47,102 nt of DNA from Nostocaceae cyanobacterium. GTDB lineage: Bacteria; Cyanobacteriota; Cyanobacteriia; Cyanobacteriales; Nostocaceae. The DNA is taken from the NCBI GenBank assembly GCA_030065825.1, contig JASJCY010000064.1, positions 1 to 47,102 of the forward strand. Reading direction: 5' to 3'. Shown in pieces: positions 34,257 to 43,214 of the stretch (the stretch's first letter is position 1; every line of letters begins with the position of its first letter). The notes under the pieces were generated by a model. It did not search any database and had not been told where the DNA came from. It saw only the letters and a program-made list of their open reading frames with translations. The position numbers were made by a program, and so were the translations under genes.

Positions 34257-35249
34257 GTGCTAAGAACTTACAAAGCGCATCACAATAGCATTTTATCCTT
34301 ATTTACTCTGGTATTTATGGTATTGCTTGCTGGTTGTAACCAATCGAGTAAGAACCAAGAAGCGACATTAGTGCAAGATGCTGCATCGACTAGGTCACCA
34401 CAGTCAGAGAAAATCCAGATAGTGACAACATTTTTACCCATGTATTGGTTTACAAAAGCAGTTGTGGGGGATGCAGCAAATGTGGAGATTTTAGTACCAC
34501 CTGGTACGGAAGTGCATGAGTATCAGGCGACACCAGACAATGTAAAGACTCTAGCAACTGCAAATGTGCTAGTGAAAAACGGCTTGGGTTTAGAGGAATT
34601 TTTGGCAGATACGATAAAAAACGCCGAGAATTCCCAATTAAAAGAAATTGATGCTAGTAAAGGTATTCAAGCTTTACAAGAGACTTCACCTGTGGAAAAA
34701 ATAGATACAGAACATGCCCATGAACATAACCACGAACATAGTTCTGGGAATCCTCATGTTTGGTTAGATCCAGTTTTGGTTAAACAACAAGTAAATAATA
34801 TTCGAGATGGTATAATTGCAGCCGACCCCAAAAATAAAGGGATTTATCAAGCAAATGCCGCAGTTTATATTAAGAAACTAGATGATTTACACAATGAATT
34901 TCAACAGACTTTACAAAATTATCCCAACTGTACTTTTATCACTTTTCATAATGCTTATCCATATATAGCCAAACGCTATCAAATCAAACAAGTAGCAGTG
35001 GTAGAAATTCCCGAAGACCAGTTGACTCCACAAGATATACAAAGGACTATTGATGCAGTTAAAAAGTATAAAGTTAAAACTTTATTTGGCGAACCAGGAG
35101 TAAATAATAAATTGTTAAAAACCCTATCTCAAGATTTAGATTTAACTTTACATCCCTTATTTTCCCTAGAAACTGGGGAAAGCAATCCCAATTATTATTT
35201 CCAAGCCATGAGAGATAATTTACAAAGTTTAGAGTCAGCTTGCAAATAA
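34257..35249 (+). CDS. znuA: Zinc ABC transporter substrate-binding lipoprotein (ZnuA-like)
   Basis: Cluster 9 (ZnuA/MntC) binding protein of 330 residues. The signal ends in a lipobox (VLLAGC, C27). Candidate metal ligands are H87 (GTEVHEYQ), H167 (GNPHVWLDP) and H231 (TFHNAYPY), with the usual fourth acidic position near FGEP (E279) or later. A His-rich loop (TEHAHEHNHEHSSG, about 151-164) precedes the second ligand, a mark of zinc rather than manganese transporters. The start is GTG 34257, supported by GGGAGAG seven bases upstream. The ATPase gene lies ~410 bp downstream behind a MITE, and no permease gene is seen. A Zur-like dyad lies upstream. Confidence 0.88.
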   Translation: MLRTYKAHHNSILSLFTLVFMVLLAGCNQSSKNQEATLVQDAASTRSPQSEKIQIVTTFLPMYWFTKAVVGDAANVEILVPPGTEVHEYQATPDNVKTLATANVLVKNGLGLEEFLADTIKNAENSQLKEIDASKGIQALQETSPVEKIDTEHAHEHNHEHSSGNPHVWLDPVLVKQQVNNIRDGIIAADPKNKGIYQANAAVYIKKLDDLHNEFQQTLQNYPNCTFITFHNAYPYIAKRYQIKQVAVVEIPEDQLTPQDIQRTIDAVKKYKVKTLFGEPGVNNKLLKTLSQDLDLTLHPLFSLETGESNPNYYFQAMRDNLQSLESACK

Positions 35250-35659
35250 AGGTTAACTTACATCTTGCACCTAGTGGTTTGTCCCATTAATTCTGAGGGG
35301 TTTCCATCACACCCACCTGGGACTATAAGTCCCAGTCTAATAGTCAAAGTCATATAAATATGACTATAAAACTAGCCATCAAAACTAATGGGACAGAACA
35401 CTAGGTCATAAATATAAAACTCCCGTGAGGGTCTAGAAACCAGCTTTCTTTTGGCATACATACTCAAATTCTCGGTTCTCCACCTATAGACATCCGGTTT
35501 CTTTGGTCTTTACCTTTTATTTATAAACAACCTCTTAGATTAACTGGTTTCTAGTCTCTACCTAGAAAAGCATATGGGGACGTTAATTCTGGAGGCAAAA
35601 ACCCGTCCTAAAATTCATTACAAGATTTTACCTTGTAACGAGAGAATGAGAGAATATGT
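35250..35659. other. Spacer znuA-ATPase with a MITE
   Basis: No gene. Holds MITE-like element C (35271-35404), a GAAACC...GGTTTC-like degenerate hairpin (about 35438-35500) and a TTACAAG/CTTGTAA palindrome near 35620-35640, then heptamers entering the start of the ATPase gene. Confidence 0.5.
35271..35404. repeat. MITE-like element C (inverted copy of B)
   Basis: CTAG-bounded, about 134 bp; its reverse complement is nearly identical to 9678-9812 throughout. It is inserted between the zinc-binding protein and ATPase genes. Confidence 0.85.
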
Positions 35660-36490
35660 ATGTCTAAAATTATTACCAATTACCAATTACCAATGACAAA
35701 AGAATTACCAATTTTAAAAGTAGAAGGATTGACAGTATACCGAGGAAATTATCTGGCAGTTAGAGATGTTGCTTTTGAATTATTACCAGGAACAAACACA
35801 GCTATTGTTGGTCCAAATGGTGCCGGGAAAACTACAGTAGTAGAAGCAATTTTAAATTTAATTCCTCGCAGTTATGGCACAATAGAAATATTTGGTCGTT
35901 CCCTTAGCAAACTAGGTAATTTATGTCATCAATTAGCTTACATGCCCCAAAATTTTATTTTTGACCGTAGTTTTCCTCTTTCTGTTAGTGAGTTAGTAGG
36001 ATTGGGATGGGTTCAACACAGAGAAAGACTAAAAATAAAAGGGAAAAAAAAGACTTTATCATTATTAAAATTTTGGCAAAAAAATCAACAAAAACAAATA
36101 GCTATAGCTGAAGCTTTACGGAGAACCGATAGTTACCATTTACGGAATCAAGGTATAGGGACTCTTAGTGGTGGTCAACTCAAGCGGGTACTACTTGCTT
36201 ATTGCTTAGTAATTCCTCGGACATTGTTAGTATTAGATGAAGCCTTTGCTGGAGTGGATGTACAAGGTACAGCAGACTTTCATAACTTGTTAAATCAACT
36301 CAAGCAAGAAGAAGACTGGACTATTTTACAAATTTCCCATGATATTGATATGGTTAGTCGTCATTGCGATCGCGTCGTGTGTTTCAATCAAACTGTAGTT
36401 TGTACCGGACAACCAGAAGTTGCCCTTTCACCACAAAATATGCTAGCTACCTATGGTCCTAATTTTAGCCGTTATCAACACCATCATTGA
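35660..36490 (+). CDS. znuC: Metal ABC transporter ATP-binding protein (ZnuC/MntA-like)
   Basis: ABC ATPase of 276 residues. Walker A is GPNGAGKTT, the Q-loop is MPQN, the signature is LSGGQLKR, Walker B is LLVLDEAF, and the switch histidine is in ISHD. An insertion rich in Lys/Gln (RERLKIKGKKKTLSLLKFWQKNQQKQ) lies before the signature, and the C-terminus ends in HHH. It fits the zinc/manganese cluster 9 family and likely energises the neighbouring ZnuA-like protein. The membrane permease is missing here. The first codons are made of ACCAATT heptamers; the ATG at 35693 (MTKELPILK) is an equally good start. Confidence 0.85.
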   Translation: MSKIITNYQLPMTKELPILKVEGLTVYRGNYLAVRDVAFELLPGTNTAIVGPNGAGKTTVVEAILNLIPRSYGTIEIFGRSLSKLGNLCHQLAYMPQNFIFDRSFPLSVSELVGLGWVQHRERLKIKGKKKTLSLLKFWQKNQQKQIAIAEALRRTDSYHLRNQGIGTLSGGQLKRVLLAYCLVIPRTLLVLDEAFAGVDVQGTADFHNLLNQLKQEEDWTILQISHDIDMVSRHCDRVVCFNQTVVCTGQPEVALSPQNMLATYGPNFSRYQHHH

Positions 36491-36505
36491 GTTAGGAGTT
36501 AGGAG

Positions 36506-36841
36506 TTAGGTTTCTTCATCCAAATGTTCGGCAACAGCTTGGTAGAGGTGTAAAATATGACTATCGTGGAGGCGATAGAACACATGACGACCTTGTTTGC
36601 GGTAAGATACTAAGCGCATGACTCGTAAATTTCTTAACTGATGAGAAACAGCAGATTCACTCATATCTAGTGTTGCTGCCAAATCACCAACACACAACTC
36701 CTGTGTGGCTAAAAGAGAGAGAATTCGCAGACGATTTGCATCTCCCAGAAAGCTAAAAAATTCTGCCATGCGTTGGGCTTTATCAGTGTCAATTTTCTGT
36801 TGCAGTAAGGGTTTCACATTGTTGATTTCTCTAGCAAGCAT
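36506..36841 (-). CDS. ArsR/SmtB-family metal-sensing repressor
   Basis: Winged-helix repressor of 111 residues. The recognition helix is in [19 protein letters not shown]. The C-terminal alpha-5 helix reads [17 protein letters not shown], with D93, H95, H106 and E109 at exactly the SmtB/CzrA zinc-site spacing. C50 (ELCVGDL) matches the alpha-3 metal-site cysteine of SmtB and ZiaR. It would release DNA when zinc is high, and may control zinc efflux or its own gene. It is convergent with the ABC ATPase, 15 bp apart. An imperfect TATACTTAAATATACGTAT repeat just upstream of its start is a candidate operator. Confidence 0.88.
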   Translation of the reverse strand: MLAREINNVKPLLQQKIDTDKAQRMAEFFSFLGDANRLRILSLLATQELCVGDLAATLDMSESAVSHQLRNLRVMRLVSYRKQGRHVFYRLHDSHILHLYQAVAEHLDEET

Positions 36842-37191
36842 GTTGTTTAATATACTTAAATATACGTATTCGGGTGCAGGTTATTTACGCTATAGGAAAG
36901 AAATATTTAGTGATATCCTAATATCTACTATACTACTAACTATTTTTGACACTTCCCATGCGTAGATACATTGTGAAACTATTGTGACACACTGGAACGC
37001 ACTAAGGTGAAAAAATCAGGCAGCGAGTTGGTAAGGTCATTGCTCATTGGTAAAGGTTTCAGGGCTATATTTATGTTTCGTAACATAGTTATATTTGTTT
37101 CCGCCGATTTACTTAGCATGTAACTACAATTTTTGTCCTATACTTAAAGGTTGCTTGGAAAGTCAACAAGTATACCCGGAACCTCTGTGCA

Positions 37192-37408
37192 CACATCTTG
37201 CACCAGGGTCAGAAACCGGGTTTATTGAAAAGGTTTACCCATCAAAACCCTAATTTTTCTTTCATAAACCCGGTTTCTCAATAGACCTAGACGTGAAAAT
37301 TAAATATGGGTCAGCTACAACCCTTGTTCCAGACGTAAAATTTTACGTCTGGAACATTCTTTTCCACCAGATGTCTAATGGTTGCCCTTGAATGCTGCAA
37401 GATATGAC
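37192..37408. repeat. MITE-like element with hairpin and perfect palindrome
   Basis: CACATCTTGCACC (37192-37204) and an imperfect inverted partner GCTGCAAGATATGAC (37394-37408) bound about 217 bp. Inside are the hairpin 37212-37277 and the palindrome 37325-37356. Confidence 0.55.
37325..37356. repeat. 32-bp perfect palindrome
   Basis: TGTTCCAGACGTAAAA followed directly by its exact reverse complement, with no loop. A GGAACAAGGGTTTTGG-type relative occurs near 46912. Confidence 0.85.
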
Positions 37409-37789
37409 TGTGGGTAAACCTCTCTCCTACAAGCGAGTTTGAAAACAGACCCTAGGAGTCTCCAGGTCGTGGGGTTGGGGGGAAAGGGGGGTTAGGTTTA
37501 CGCTTGTTTTAATGTTAATAACGATACTTTTCAAACATCCTCTTAGTATCTTAAGAATGACTCAAAGATATACATATTGATAGAGCAAGTTTATTACAGT
37601 AGATTGATGTAATTGCTCTCAATAAATTGATAAATTAAAAGCATTAAGATAACACAAGTTTACAAGACTCAAAAATAATTATACCTAGTTAGGTACTTGA
37701 TGTGGATTTATTAATGTTACCTACTAATTAGCGTGTAGGGAGAAGATAAAAGGAAAAAAGTAGTATTTTGGGAGATAAATAATTAGAAA

Positions 37790-38089
37790 ATGGATAATAA
37801 AAAAAACTCAATCATACATTTGCAAACAGCAAAAGAAATACCACAAAATTTTCCAGAAAAAGTCACGATAAATTATGACAATGAAACACAATTTTGGAAA
37901 CAGGAGGAAGTTAGAAATGCTCTAGGTAGACCAGTAACAAGAATAATTTTCGATAGAGAGAATAATATTATCCTTAATGTTGGTGACTTAATTACTCACC
38001 ATTCAATCAAAGAAGCTAGACAAGCTGGAACTCTTGATATATTATTGGCTTCTGTTTACCAAAATAAATCTGAAAATTCCCATGCATAA
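37790..38089 (+). CDS. Small conserved-looking protein of unknown function
   Basis: Protein of 99 residues without membrane segments. The C-terminal half (GRPVTRIIFDRENNIILNVGDLITHHSIKEARQAGTLDILLASVY) is patterned like a PRC-barrel-type strand and helix module seen in other cyanobacterial proteins, but I cannot name a family with confidence. The N-terminus is polar. GGGAG lies ~17 bp before the ATG. It is a single gene flanked by spacers, upstream of the MscS channel gene and in a region of envelope and stress proteins. Confidence 0.6.
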   Translation: MDNKKNSIIHLQTAKEIPQNFPEKVTINYDNETQFWKQEEVRNALGRPVTRIIFDRENNIILNVGDLITHHSIKEARQAGTLDILLASVYQNKSENSHA

Positions 38090-38373
38090 TTGATTGCATT
38101 TGCACAATGATAACTTGCTTTATACATGACTAATTAGTATGAGTCCGTAAGTATATATTCACATCTTGCACCACAAGATTATTGAGAAACTTTACGAATT
38201 CGGTTTAGTTTGTGTATTGCTTGTGAAGGTAGGAATAATCTGTTAATGCTTCCTGTTGCAAAACTGAGGAAGCATTTTAATTCTAAAGATAGAGTTATTT
38301 ATAGCCTTTAGGAAGAATATCTATATCACCCTTTCGACTATTATTTACGATAACTAAATTATTCAAAAGCATC

Positions 38374-39390
38374 ATGAATGCAGAAATATCTACTGCTTGG
38401 GGTAGAGTCCAGGCAATGATTGACGGTTTCGTTGTTTTACTACCAAGCATTGTTTTAGCTTTAATACTTTTTACAGTATTTTATTTAGTAGCTAAAGGTG
38501 TGAGAAAATTTGTTAGAAGATTAACTAGACGTCACAGAAACGCACGCAATTTAGGGTTAGTTCTGGGGCGTTTAGCCCAAGGTATAATTATCTTGGTAGG
38601 TTTGTTTCTTTCTTTAACAATTGTTATTCCTTCCCTCAAAGTAGGGGATATAGTGCAATTATTAGGTATTAGTGGAGTTGCTATTGGTTTTGCTTTTCGA
38701 GATATTCTGCAAAACTTTCTAGCGGGTATTTTAATTTTACTCAATGAAGCATTCAATATTGGCGACCAAATAGTATTTAAAAGTTTTGAAGGAACCGTCG
38801 AAAATATTGAAACTAGAGCCACAACTATTAGAACTTATGATGGTCGTCGGATTGTAATTCCTAATTCAGAACTGTTTACTAATTCCGTCACCGTCAACAC
38901 AGCTTTTGAAAATCGTCGCATACAATATGATGTTGGTATTGGCTATGGTGATGATATTGAACTAGCAAAACAGTTAATTCTAGAAGTTCTTCACGAAACT
39001 GAAGGTATTCTGCAAAAACCAGCCCCAGATGCCATAGTAGTTGATTTAGGGGATAGTACAGTTAAAATTCGTGCCCGTTGGTGGGTTGAACCACCCACCC
39101 GTGCTGAGGTACTAGATTTTAGAGACAAGGTGTTAACAAGAATTAAGAATAAGCTGACAGCTAACGGTATTGATTTACCCTTTCCTACTCAGCAAATTCT
39201 CTTTCATGACCAGACAGAAGAAACTGATGGAGATAGGTACAAACAAAGGGAAGGATGGCCCGCTGGTCAAAACGGAGTTCCTCGTTCTAAAAATTTGAGT
39301 AGTGCTTTATACGGGATTTTAGAAATGGGTTCAAATGGAAACAGCAGGGAAAATAATATTAATTCTCATTATAGGGAGAGCGATCGCTGA
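38374..39390 (+). CDS. MscS-family mechanosensitive channel
   Basis: Small-conductance mechanosensitive channel of 338 residues that releases solutes on hypo-osmotic shock. Membrane helices are at about 20-40, 65-85 and 95-125. The third, pore-lining helix has the GVAIGFAFRDILQNFLAGILILL pattern, followed by FNIGDQIVF, the start of the beta domain. The cytoplasmic domain runs through TTIRTYDGRRIVIPNSELFTNSVTV and the alpha/beta portion to about 285. The C-terminal tail (about 290-338) is hydrophilic and low in structure. A HIP1 octamer overlaps the stop region. No operon partner is apparent. Confidence 0.92.
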   Translation: MNAEISTAWGRVQAMIDGFVVLLPSIVLALILFTVFYLVAKGVRKFVRRLTRRHRNARNLGLVLGRLAQGIIILVGLFLSLTIVIPSLKVGDIVQLLGISGVAIGFAFRDILQNFLAGILILLNEAFNIGDQIVFKSFEGTVENIETRATTIRTYDGRRIVIPNSELFTNSVTVNTAFENRRIQYDVGIGYGDDIELAKQLILEVLHETEGILQKPAPDAIVVDLGDSTVKIRARWWVEPPTRAEVLDFRDKVLTRIKNKLTANGIDLPFPTQQILFHDQTEETDGDRYKQREGWPAGQNGVPRSKNLSSALYGILEMGSNGNSRENNINSHYRESDR

Positions 39391-39592
39391 TTTAATTACC
39401 TCTGTAAAATTTGTATCTGAAGATAGACCATTGTAATATTACAACTATTTCTTCGGTTATAACAACTTATAGACTTTGGTAAGAAGATTTTCACAACTCT
39501 TATTTGTAATATAAGAATTGTGTAAGCCGAAAGAGATTAGACTCAGAGGAATTTAGTAAATTTATCACAAACGTGAGATTGAGGAAGGATTG
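39391..39592. other. Spacer after mscS
   Basis: AT-rich 200 bp with no recognised structure apart from a run near 39500 (TTATTTGTAATATAAGAATT). It leads into the small frame below. Confidence 0.4.
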
Positions 39593-39751
39593 ATGATAAC
39601 TTTGATGCACTGTATTCGACAATTATTTTCAGTGCTAAGTACAAGTATTCGCAACTTAATGACTGGAAAACAACAGAGTTCTTTAGAAACTTGTACTGTC
39701 GTTATTGAATCTGACATTAAAGCTAATCCCTATTCAAGGATTTACTATTAG
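39593..39751 (+). CDS. Candidate 52-residue small protein
   Basis: Open frame ATG 39593 to TAG 39751, with a strong ribosome-binding site GAGGAAGG five bases upstream. The product starts MITLMHCIRQLFSVLSTSI and ends YSRIYY. It has an N-terminal amphipathic, weakly hydrophobic helix and a polar tail. I recognise no family. The good ribosome site and position 92 bp before a lipoprotein gene make it credible, but it could be chance. Confidence 0.4.
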   Translation: MITLMHCIRQLFSVLSTSIRNLMTGKQQSSLETCTVVIESDIKANPYSRIYY

Positions 39752-39843
39752 AAACCCTTGGTGATTAAGATTGTTGTCACCTGCTGCAATCATACCAGCT
39801 TCATCAGAGACAAAAGAAAAAGAATTGGAGGAATTTACCTACT

Positions 39844-40665
39844 ATGAATAAAACTAGTAAATTGTTCAAAAATCTTTCTAATCCTAAGGGATTATTAGCC
39901 ATAGCTTTGATGGCGATTATACTTCCCGCTTGTAATAATAATCAACCAGAAGCAACTTCCCCAGAAAACCTAGGAAACGTTTCAGTTACAGAAGTAGTTG
40001 ACAAAACAGCACAATTGACAGGTAAAACTGTAACTGTCAGAAGTAAACCCCTAGAAAAAGTAGGTCCAACTTCCTTTACAGTTAGTGATGAAAAATTCTT
40101 CGGTAGCGAACCTGTATTAGTAATTAATGCATCTGGTGAACCTTTTCAATTACCTACCGATGGTGACCCAGAAGTGCAAGTTACTGGCATAGTTAGTAAT
40201 TTTTTAATTGCAGATGTGGAAAAAGAATATAATCTCAAGCTTGATAAACAGTATTACGTAGAATACGAAAACAAGCCTGCAATTATTGCTAAGTCCATGG
40301 CTTTAGCACCCGAACCTGGAGAAATCACCAAAAACCCCAGCAAATACTATGGTAAAACATTGGCAGTAACTGGTGAAGTCGAAAAAATTGAAAGCCCAAA
40401 TCTGTTTACTTTAGATGAAGATCAGTTATTTGGTGCAGAAGACTTAATGGTTTTAAATGTCAAATCTTCTAAGCCTATTAAGCAAGATGAAACAATAGCC
40501 GTAACTGGTGTAGTTCGTCCTTTTGTACTTGCAGAATTTGAGCGCGACTACGACTTAACTTGGGATTTAAATCTGAAGAAAAAGCTGGAAGTTGAATATA
40601 GTAACAAGCCAGTATTGGTAACTGAGGAAATATATCCATCGGCAATTCCAGAAATCAAGAAGTAA
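39844..40665 (+). CDS. Lipoprotein with two tandem beta-rich domains
   Basis: Exported lipoprotein of 273 residues with lipobox LPAC (C30). The mature part contains two related ~105-residue units. Each has a GK.V.V....K.....FT..DE..FG...V.V.N pattern followed by V.VTG.V..F..A..E..Y.L (about 46-145 and 158-262). This strand pattern suggests OB-fold-like domains, as in bacterial stress proteins that bind small ligands, but I do not know a named family. It starts after GGAGGAATT-type ribosome site (near 39827). It is followed by a DUF1206 membrane protein. Function unknown; envelope or stress role inferred from neighbours. Confidence 0.65.
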   Translation: MNKTSKLFKNLSNPKGLLAIALMAIILPACNNNQPEATSPENLGNVSVTEVVDKTAQLTGKTVTVRSKPLEKVGPTSFTVSDEKFFGSEPVLVINASGEPFQLPTDGDPEVQVTGIVSNFLIADVEKEYNLKLDKQYYVEYENKPAIIAKSMALAPEPGEITKNPSKYYGKTLAVTGEVEKIESPNLFTLDEDQLFGAEDLMVLNVKSSKPIKQDETIAVTGVVRPFVLAEFERDYDLTWDLNLKKKLEVEYSNKPVLVTEEIYPSAIPEIKK

Positions 40666-40802
40666 TACCAAATCGATCTTTGTAGCACTTCTAATTCTAG
40701 GGGTGGGTAACCCCCCTAATCAACCATATTAGGTTTATCCGTGGTGTTTTTTAAAACCTAAAATCACCAACGGATTATCCGTTTTTCACAATCCAAAATT
40801 CT

Positions 40803-41651
40803 ATGACCCCTCCAAATATGCGTTCCCGGGATATTATTCAGCCTCTAAAACAAGTGGCTTCTCATCCCTGGTTTGAAAAATTGGCAAGATTTGGTTATGC
40901 AGCAAAAGGTGTAGTCTATATCATTATTGGTTTACTAGCAGTACAAGCAGCTACGGGTACTGGTGGTAAAACTACTGGTAGTAGTGGCGCGCTAGCAACA
41001 ATTGCTACTCAGCCCTTTGGGAGATTACTGCTTGTTATGATGACTGTAGGGATAATTGGCTATGTTTTGTGGCGGGCAGTACAAGCCATTCTTGACCCAG
41101 AACACTCTCATGAAGAGCTAGATTTCAAGAAATTTGTTCAGCGTATAGGGTATGGTGCAAGTGCTATTGCTTACACTGGCTTGGCATTCACATCTATCAA
41201 GTTAATCACGGGTTCTGGTGGTACAAATGGGGATTCCACCGAAGATTGGACACTGTTATTTCTCAGACAACCCTTTGGTCGGTGGTTAGTTGGCTTGGGA
41301 GGTGTAGTAGTCATTGGCATTGGTATATTATTTATTCATCAGGCTTATGAGGCTAAATTCCGTCGGAATTTTCAATTTGGGCAGATGACTTATACACAAA
41401 GAATTTGGGTTGTGCGGATTGGCAAATTTGGAATTGCTGCCCGGGGATTTGTTTTTATGGTTATCGGTTTCTTCTTAATTCAAGCTGCAATTCAACTAAA
41501 TCCCAATGAAGCAAAAGGAGTTGGTGGGGCACTCACAGCGCTTGCCCATCAACCTTTTGGTGTGTGGATTTTGACTACTGTGGCTTTAGGTTTAACTGCT
41601 TATGGTGTTTATTCTTTAATAGCAGCTTGTTATCGGAAAATTGCCGCATAA
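40803..41651 (+). CDS. DUF1206-family integral membrane protein
   Basis: Membrane protein of 282 residues built from three repeats of two helices each (about 20-95, 110-190, 195-280), the hallmark of DUF1206. Repeated elements include ARFGYAAKGVVYIIIG, RIGYGASAIAYTGLA and RIGKFGIAARGFVFMVIG, each followed later by QPFGRxLL-type turns. Function is unknown. A short cytoplasmic N-terminus precedes the first helix. The gene lies 137 bp after the lipoprotein gene. Confidence 0.85.
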   Translation: MTPPNMRSRDIIQPLKQVASHPWFEKLARFGYAAKGVVYIIIGLLAVQAATGTGGKTTGSSGALATIATQPFGRLLLVMMTVGIIGYVLWRAVQAILDPEHSHEELDFKKFVQRIGYGASAIAYTGLAFTSIKLITGSGGTNGDSTEDWTLLFLRQPFGRWLVGLGGVVVIGIGILFIHQAYEAKFRRNFQFGQMTYTQRIWVVRIGKFGIAARGFVFMVIGFFLIQAAIQLNPNEAKGVGGALTALAHQPFGVWILTTVALGLTAYGVYSLIAACYRKIAA

Positions 41652-41730
41652 TCTGCGATTTGTGAAAAATTAGTATGGGATATTTTTTATTTTTCCTATT
41701 TTAAATATAGATGCAAGAAAAGCAAAAAAA

Positions 41731-41759
41731 ATAGGTTTAGATGATAAAATCTAAACCTA
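41731..41759. terminator. Likely bidirectional terminator
   Basis: Stem ATAGGTTTAGAT with ATCTAAACCTAG-type partner and short loop, preceded by an A-rich run (AAAAGCAAAAAAAATA) and placed between the convergent DUF1206 and csbD genes. Confidence 0.6.
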
Positions 41760-41799
41760 GCAAATAACTATTGTTATGCTCCGAGAAAGATAAATTGAA

Positions 41800-41982
41800 T
41801 TAGTCAATAGCTTTCTTGACTTTTTCTTTGGCATTTTCTACAGAATGTTCTATTTTAGCTTCTGTCTGCTTCTCTTTACCTTCTGCTTTATCTTCTGGAT
41901 TTCCAGTAATTTCACCAATCATTTCTTGAGCTTTACCTTCAATATTTTTGGCAGTTGCTTTTAATCTATCTTCAGTACTCAT
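41800..41982 (-). CDS. CsbD-family stress protein
   Basis: Hydrophilic protein of 60 residues rich in Lys/Glu/Ala with the KATAKNIEGKAQEMIGEITGNPEDKAEGKEKQTEAK pattern of the CsbD family, general-stress proteins with flexible helical structure. GGAAGGAA lies at a good distance before the ATG. It is convergent with the DUF1206 gene and stands among other stress-type genes. A weak inverted repeat (AGGTTTAGAT / ATCTAAACCT) at 41731-41759 between the two stops may terminate both. Confidence 0.85.
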   Translation of the reverse strand: MSTEDRLKATAKNIEGKAQEMIGEITGNPEDKAEGKEKQTEAKIEHSVENAKEKVKKAID

Positions 41983-42286
41983 AATTATTATTATTCCTTC
42001 CTTTTGTTTTCGTTATCTGTCAGTTATTCACTAACAATAAATAGTATATGGCAAATATTTTTGTTGCACTTCTGCCTATAGGTGAATAAAATATTCAGAA
42101 ATACTATATATTTTGATATAGTTATTTTGTTGATTAATCTTTCTATTGGAAGTGGCAATATATATCCCTAAAAGTATTTATCAAAATTAATAACTATTAA
42201 TAATGACAGATGTATTTCGAGTATCAATTAGCCATAATTGATGCATAAGGCGCAGTAAAAATAAAGAAAGATAAAAGTAAAAGTAT
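41983..42286. other. 304-bp divergent spacer, nothing specific recognised
   Basis: AT-rich region expected to contain promoters for csbD (minus) and the TPR gene (plus). No repeat or operator recognised. Confidence 0.4.
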
Positions 42287-43153
42287 ATGAAAATTAAAAA
42301 CTTGATATCAGTCGCCACAGTTGCAAGCCTTTCTCTACTAGCTCCCCAATCATTAAAAGCAGAAGAAATAATTAATCAAACACCTCTAGTTGTTGCTTAC
42401 CAAAACGAGTCAACTTACGACCAATATATGAGATTGGGCTATGCAGCAATGCAAAGAAAAGATTATCGTACAGCTGCTCAATACTTCCGATATGCATTGT
42501 ATGAAACTCCCAAAGATAAAAAAGCCACAATTGCTTATTGGAATGCCAGAAATGAAATTAAGGAAGATAAAAATCCCTCTCAAACAGCCTATGACCGTTA
42601 CATGGAAATTGGCTACGATGCTACAGAAGCAGAAAACTATCAAAACGCATTAATCAACTTTCAACGCGCACTCCAAGAAAGACCTGGAGATTATTATGCT
42701 ACTCAAGCAATTAGAAATGTCAGAACTTATATTAATCGCGGTCAAAAGCCTGACAATCCCACAGATGTGACTGCAAATACTACTTTTTATCCTGGTGAAT
42801 TGCCCTACGATCGCTACATGAGATTGGGTTATGCAGCCATCCAAAGAAATGATTTTGTCATGGCTATGAATCATTTTCGTAGTGCCCTTTACCAGCGTCC
42901 TAATGATAGACAAGCCACCATTGCCTATTGGAATGCTAAAGATAGTCTCAAGAATGGTAAAGGGAAGCAAACAGAGACAGAAAATGCTTACGAACGCCAT
43001 ATGAGATTGGGTTATGACGCTACAGAAAAAGGAGATTATCAAAGTGCATGAAATCACTTCCAAGCAGCATTAAAACAACGTCCAAAGGATGAATATGCTA
43101 CTCAAGCAATCCGCAATGTGCGTACATATATTGTGCGCGGACAGCAATCCTAA
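42287..43153 (+). pseudogene. Secreted TPR-repeat protein with an in-frame TGA near its end
   Basis: Signal peptide (MKIKNLISVATVASLSLLAPQSLKAEE) followed by four ~60-residue tetratricopeptide units with the signature YDRYMRLGYAAxQRxDYxxAxxxFRxALxxRPxDxxATxAYWNA. The frame stops at TGA 43049-43051 in the fourth unit (...GDYQSA). It continues in the same frame for 33 more codons (NHFQAALKQRPKDEYATQAI...) to TAA 43151-43153, exactly completing the unit. The affected codon corresponds to a hydrophobic residue in the other units, so a single substitution such as TTA to TGA is likely. The product may be a 254-residue truncated but still folded protein. The cause may be mutation, sequencing error or read-through. 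Confidence 0.75.
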
Positions 43154-43214
43154 TTCATGTACATGAGTACATGGGTTTTCACCACAATTGTTCATTTATC
43201 AAGAGAGTATTTAT

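Larger units (their letters stand above)
36842..37789. other. 950-bp gene-free region with repeats
   Basis: No supported gene. It contains the SmtB-like gene's promoter, a MITE-like element (37192-37408) holding a GAAACCGGGTTT hairpin (37212-37277) and a 32-bp perfect palindrome (37325-37356). The last 250 bp are AT-rich and should hold the promoter for the next gene; GGGAG precedes its ATG. Confidence 0.55.
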
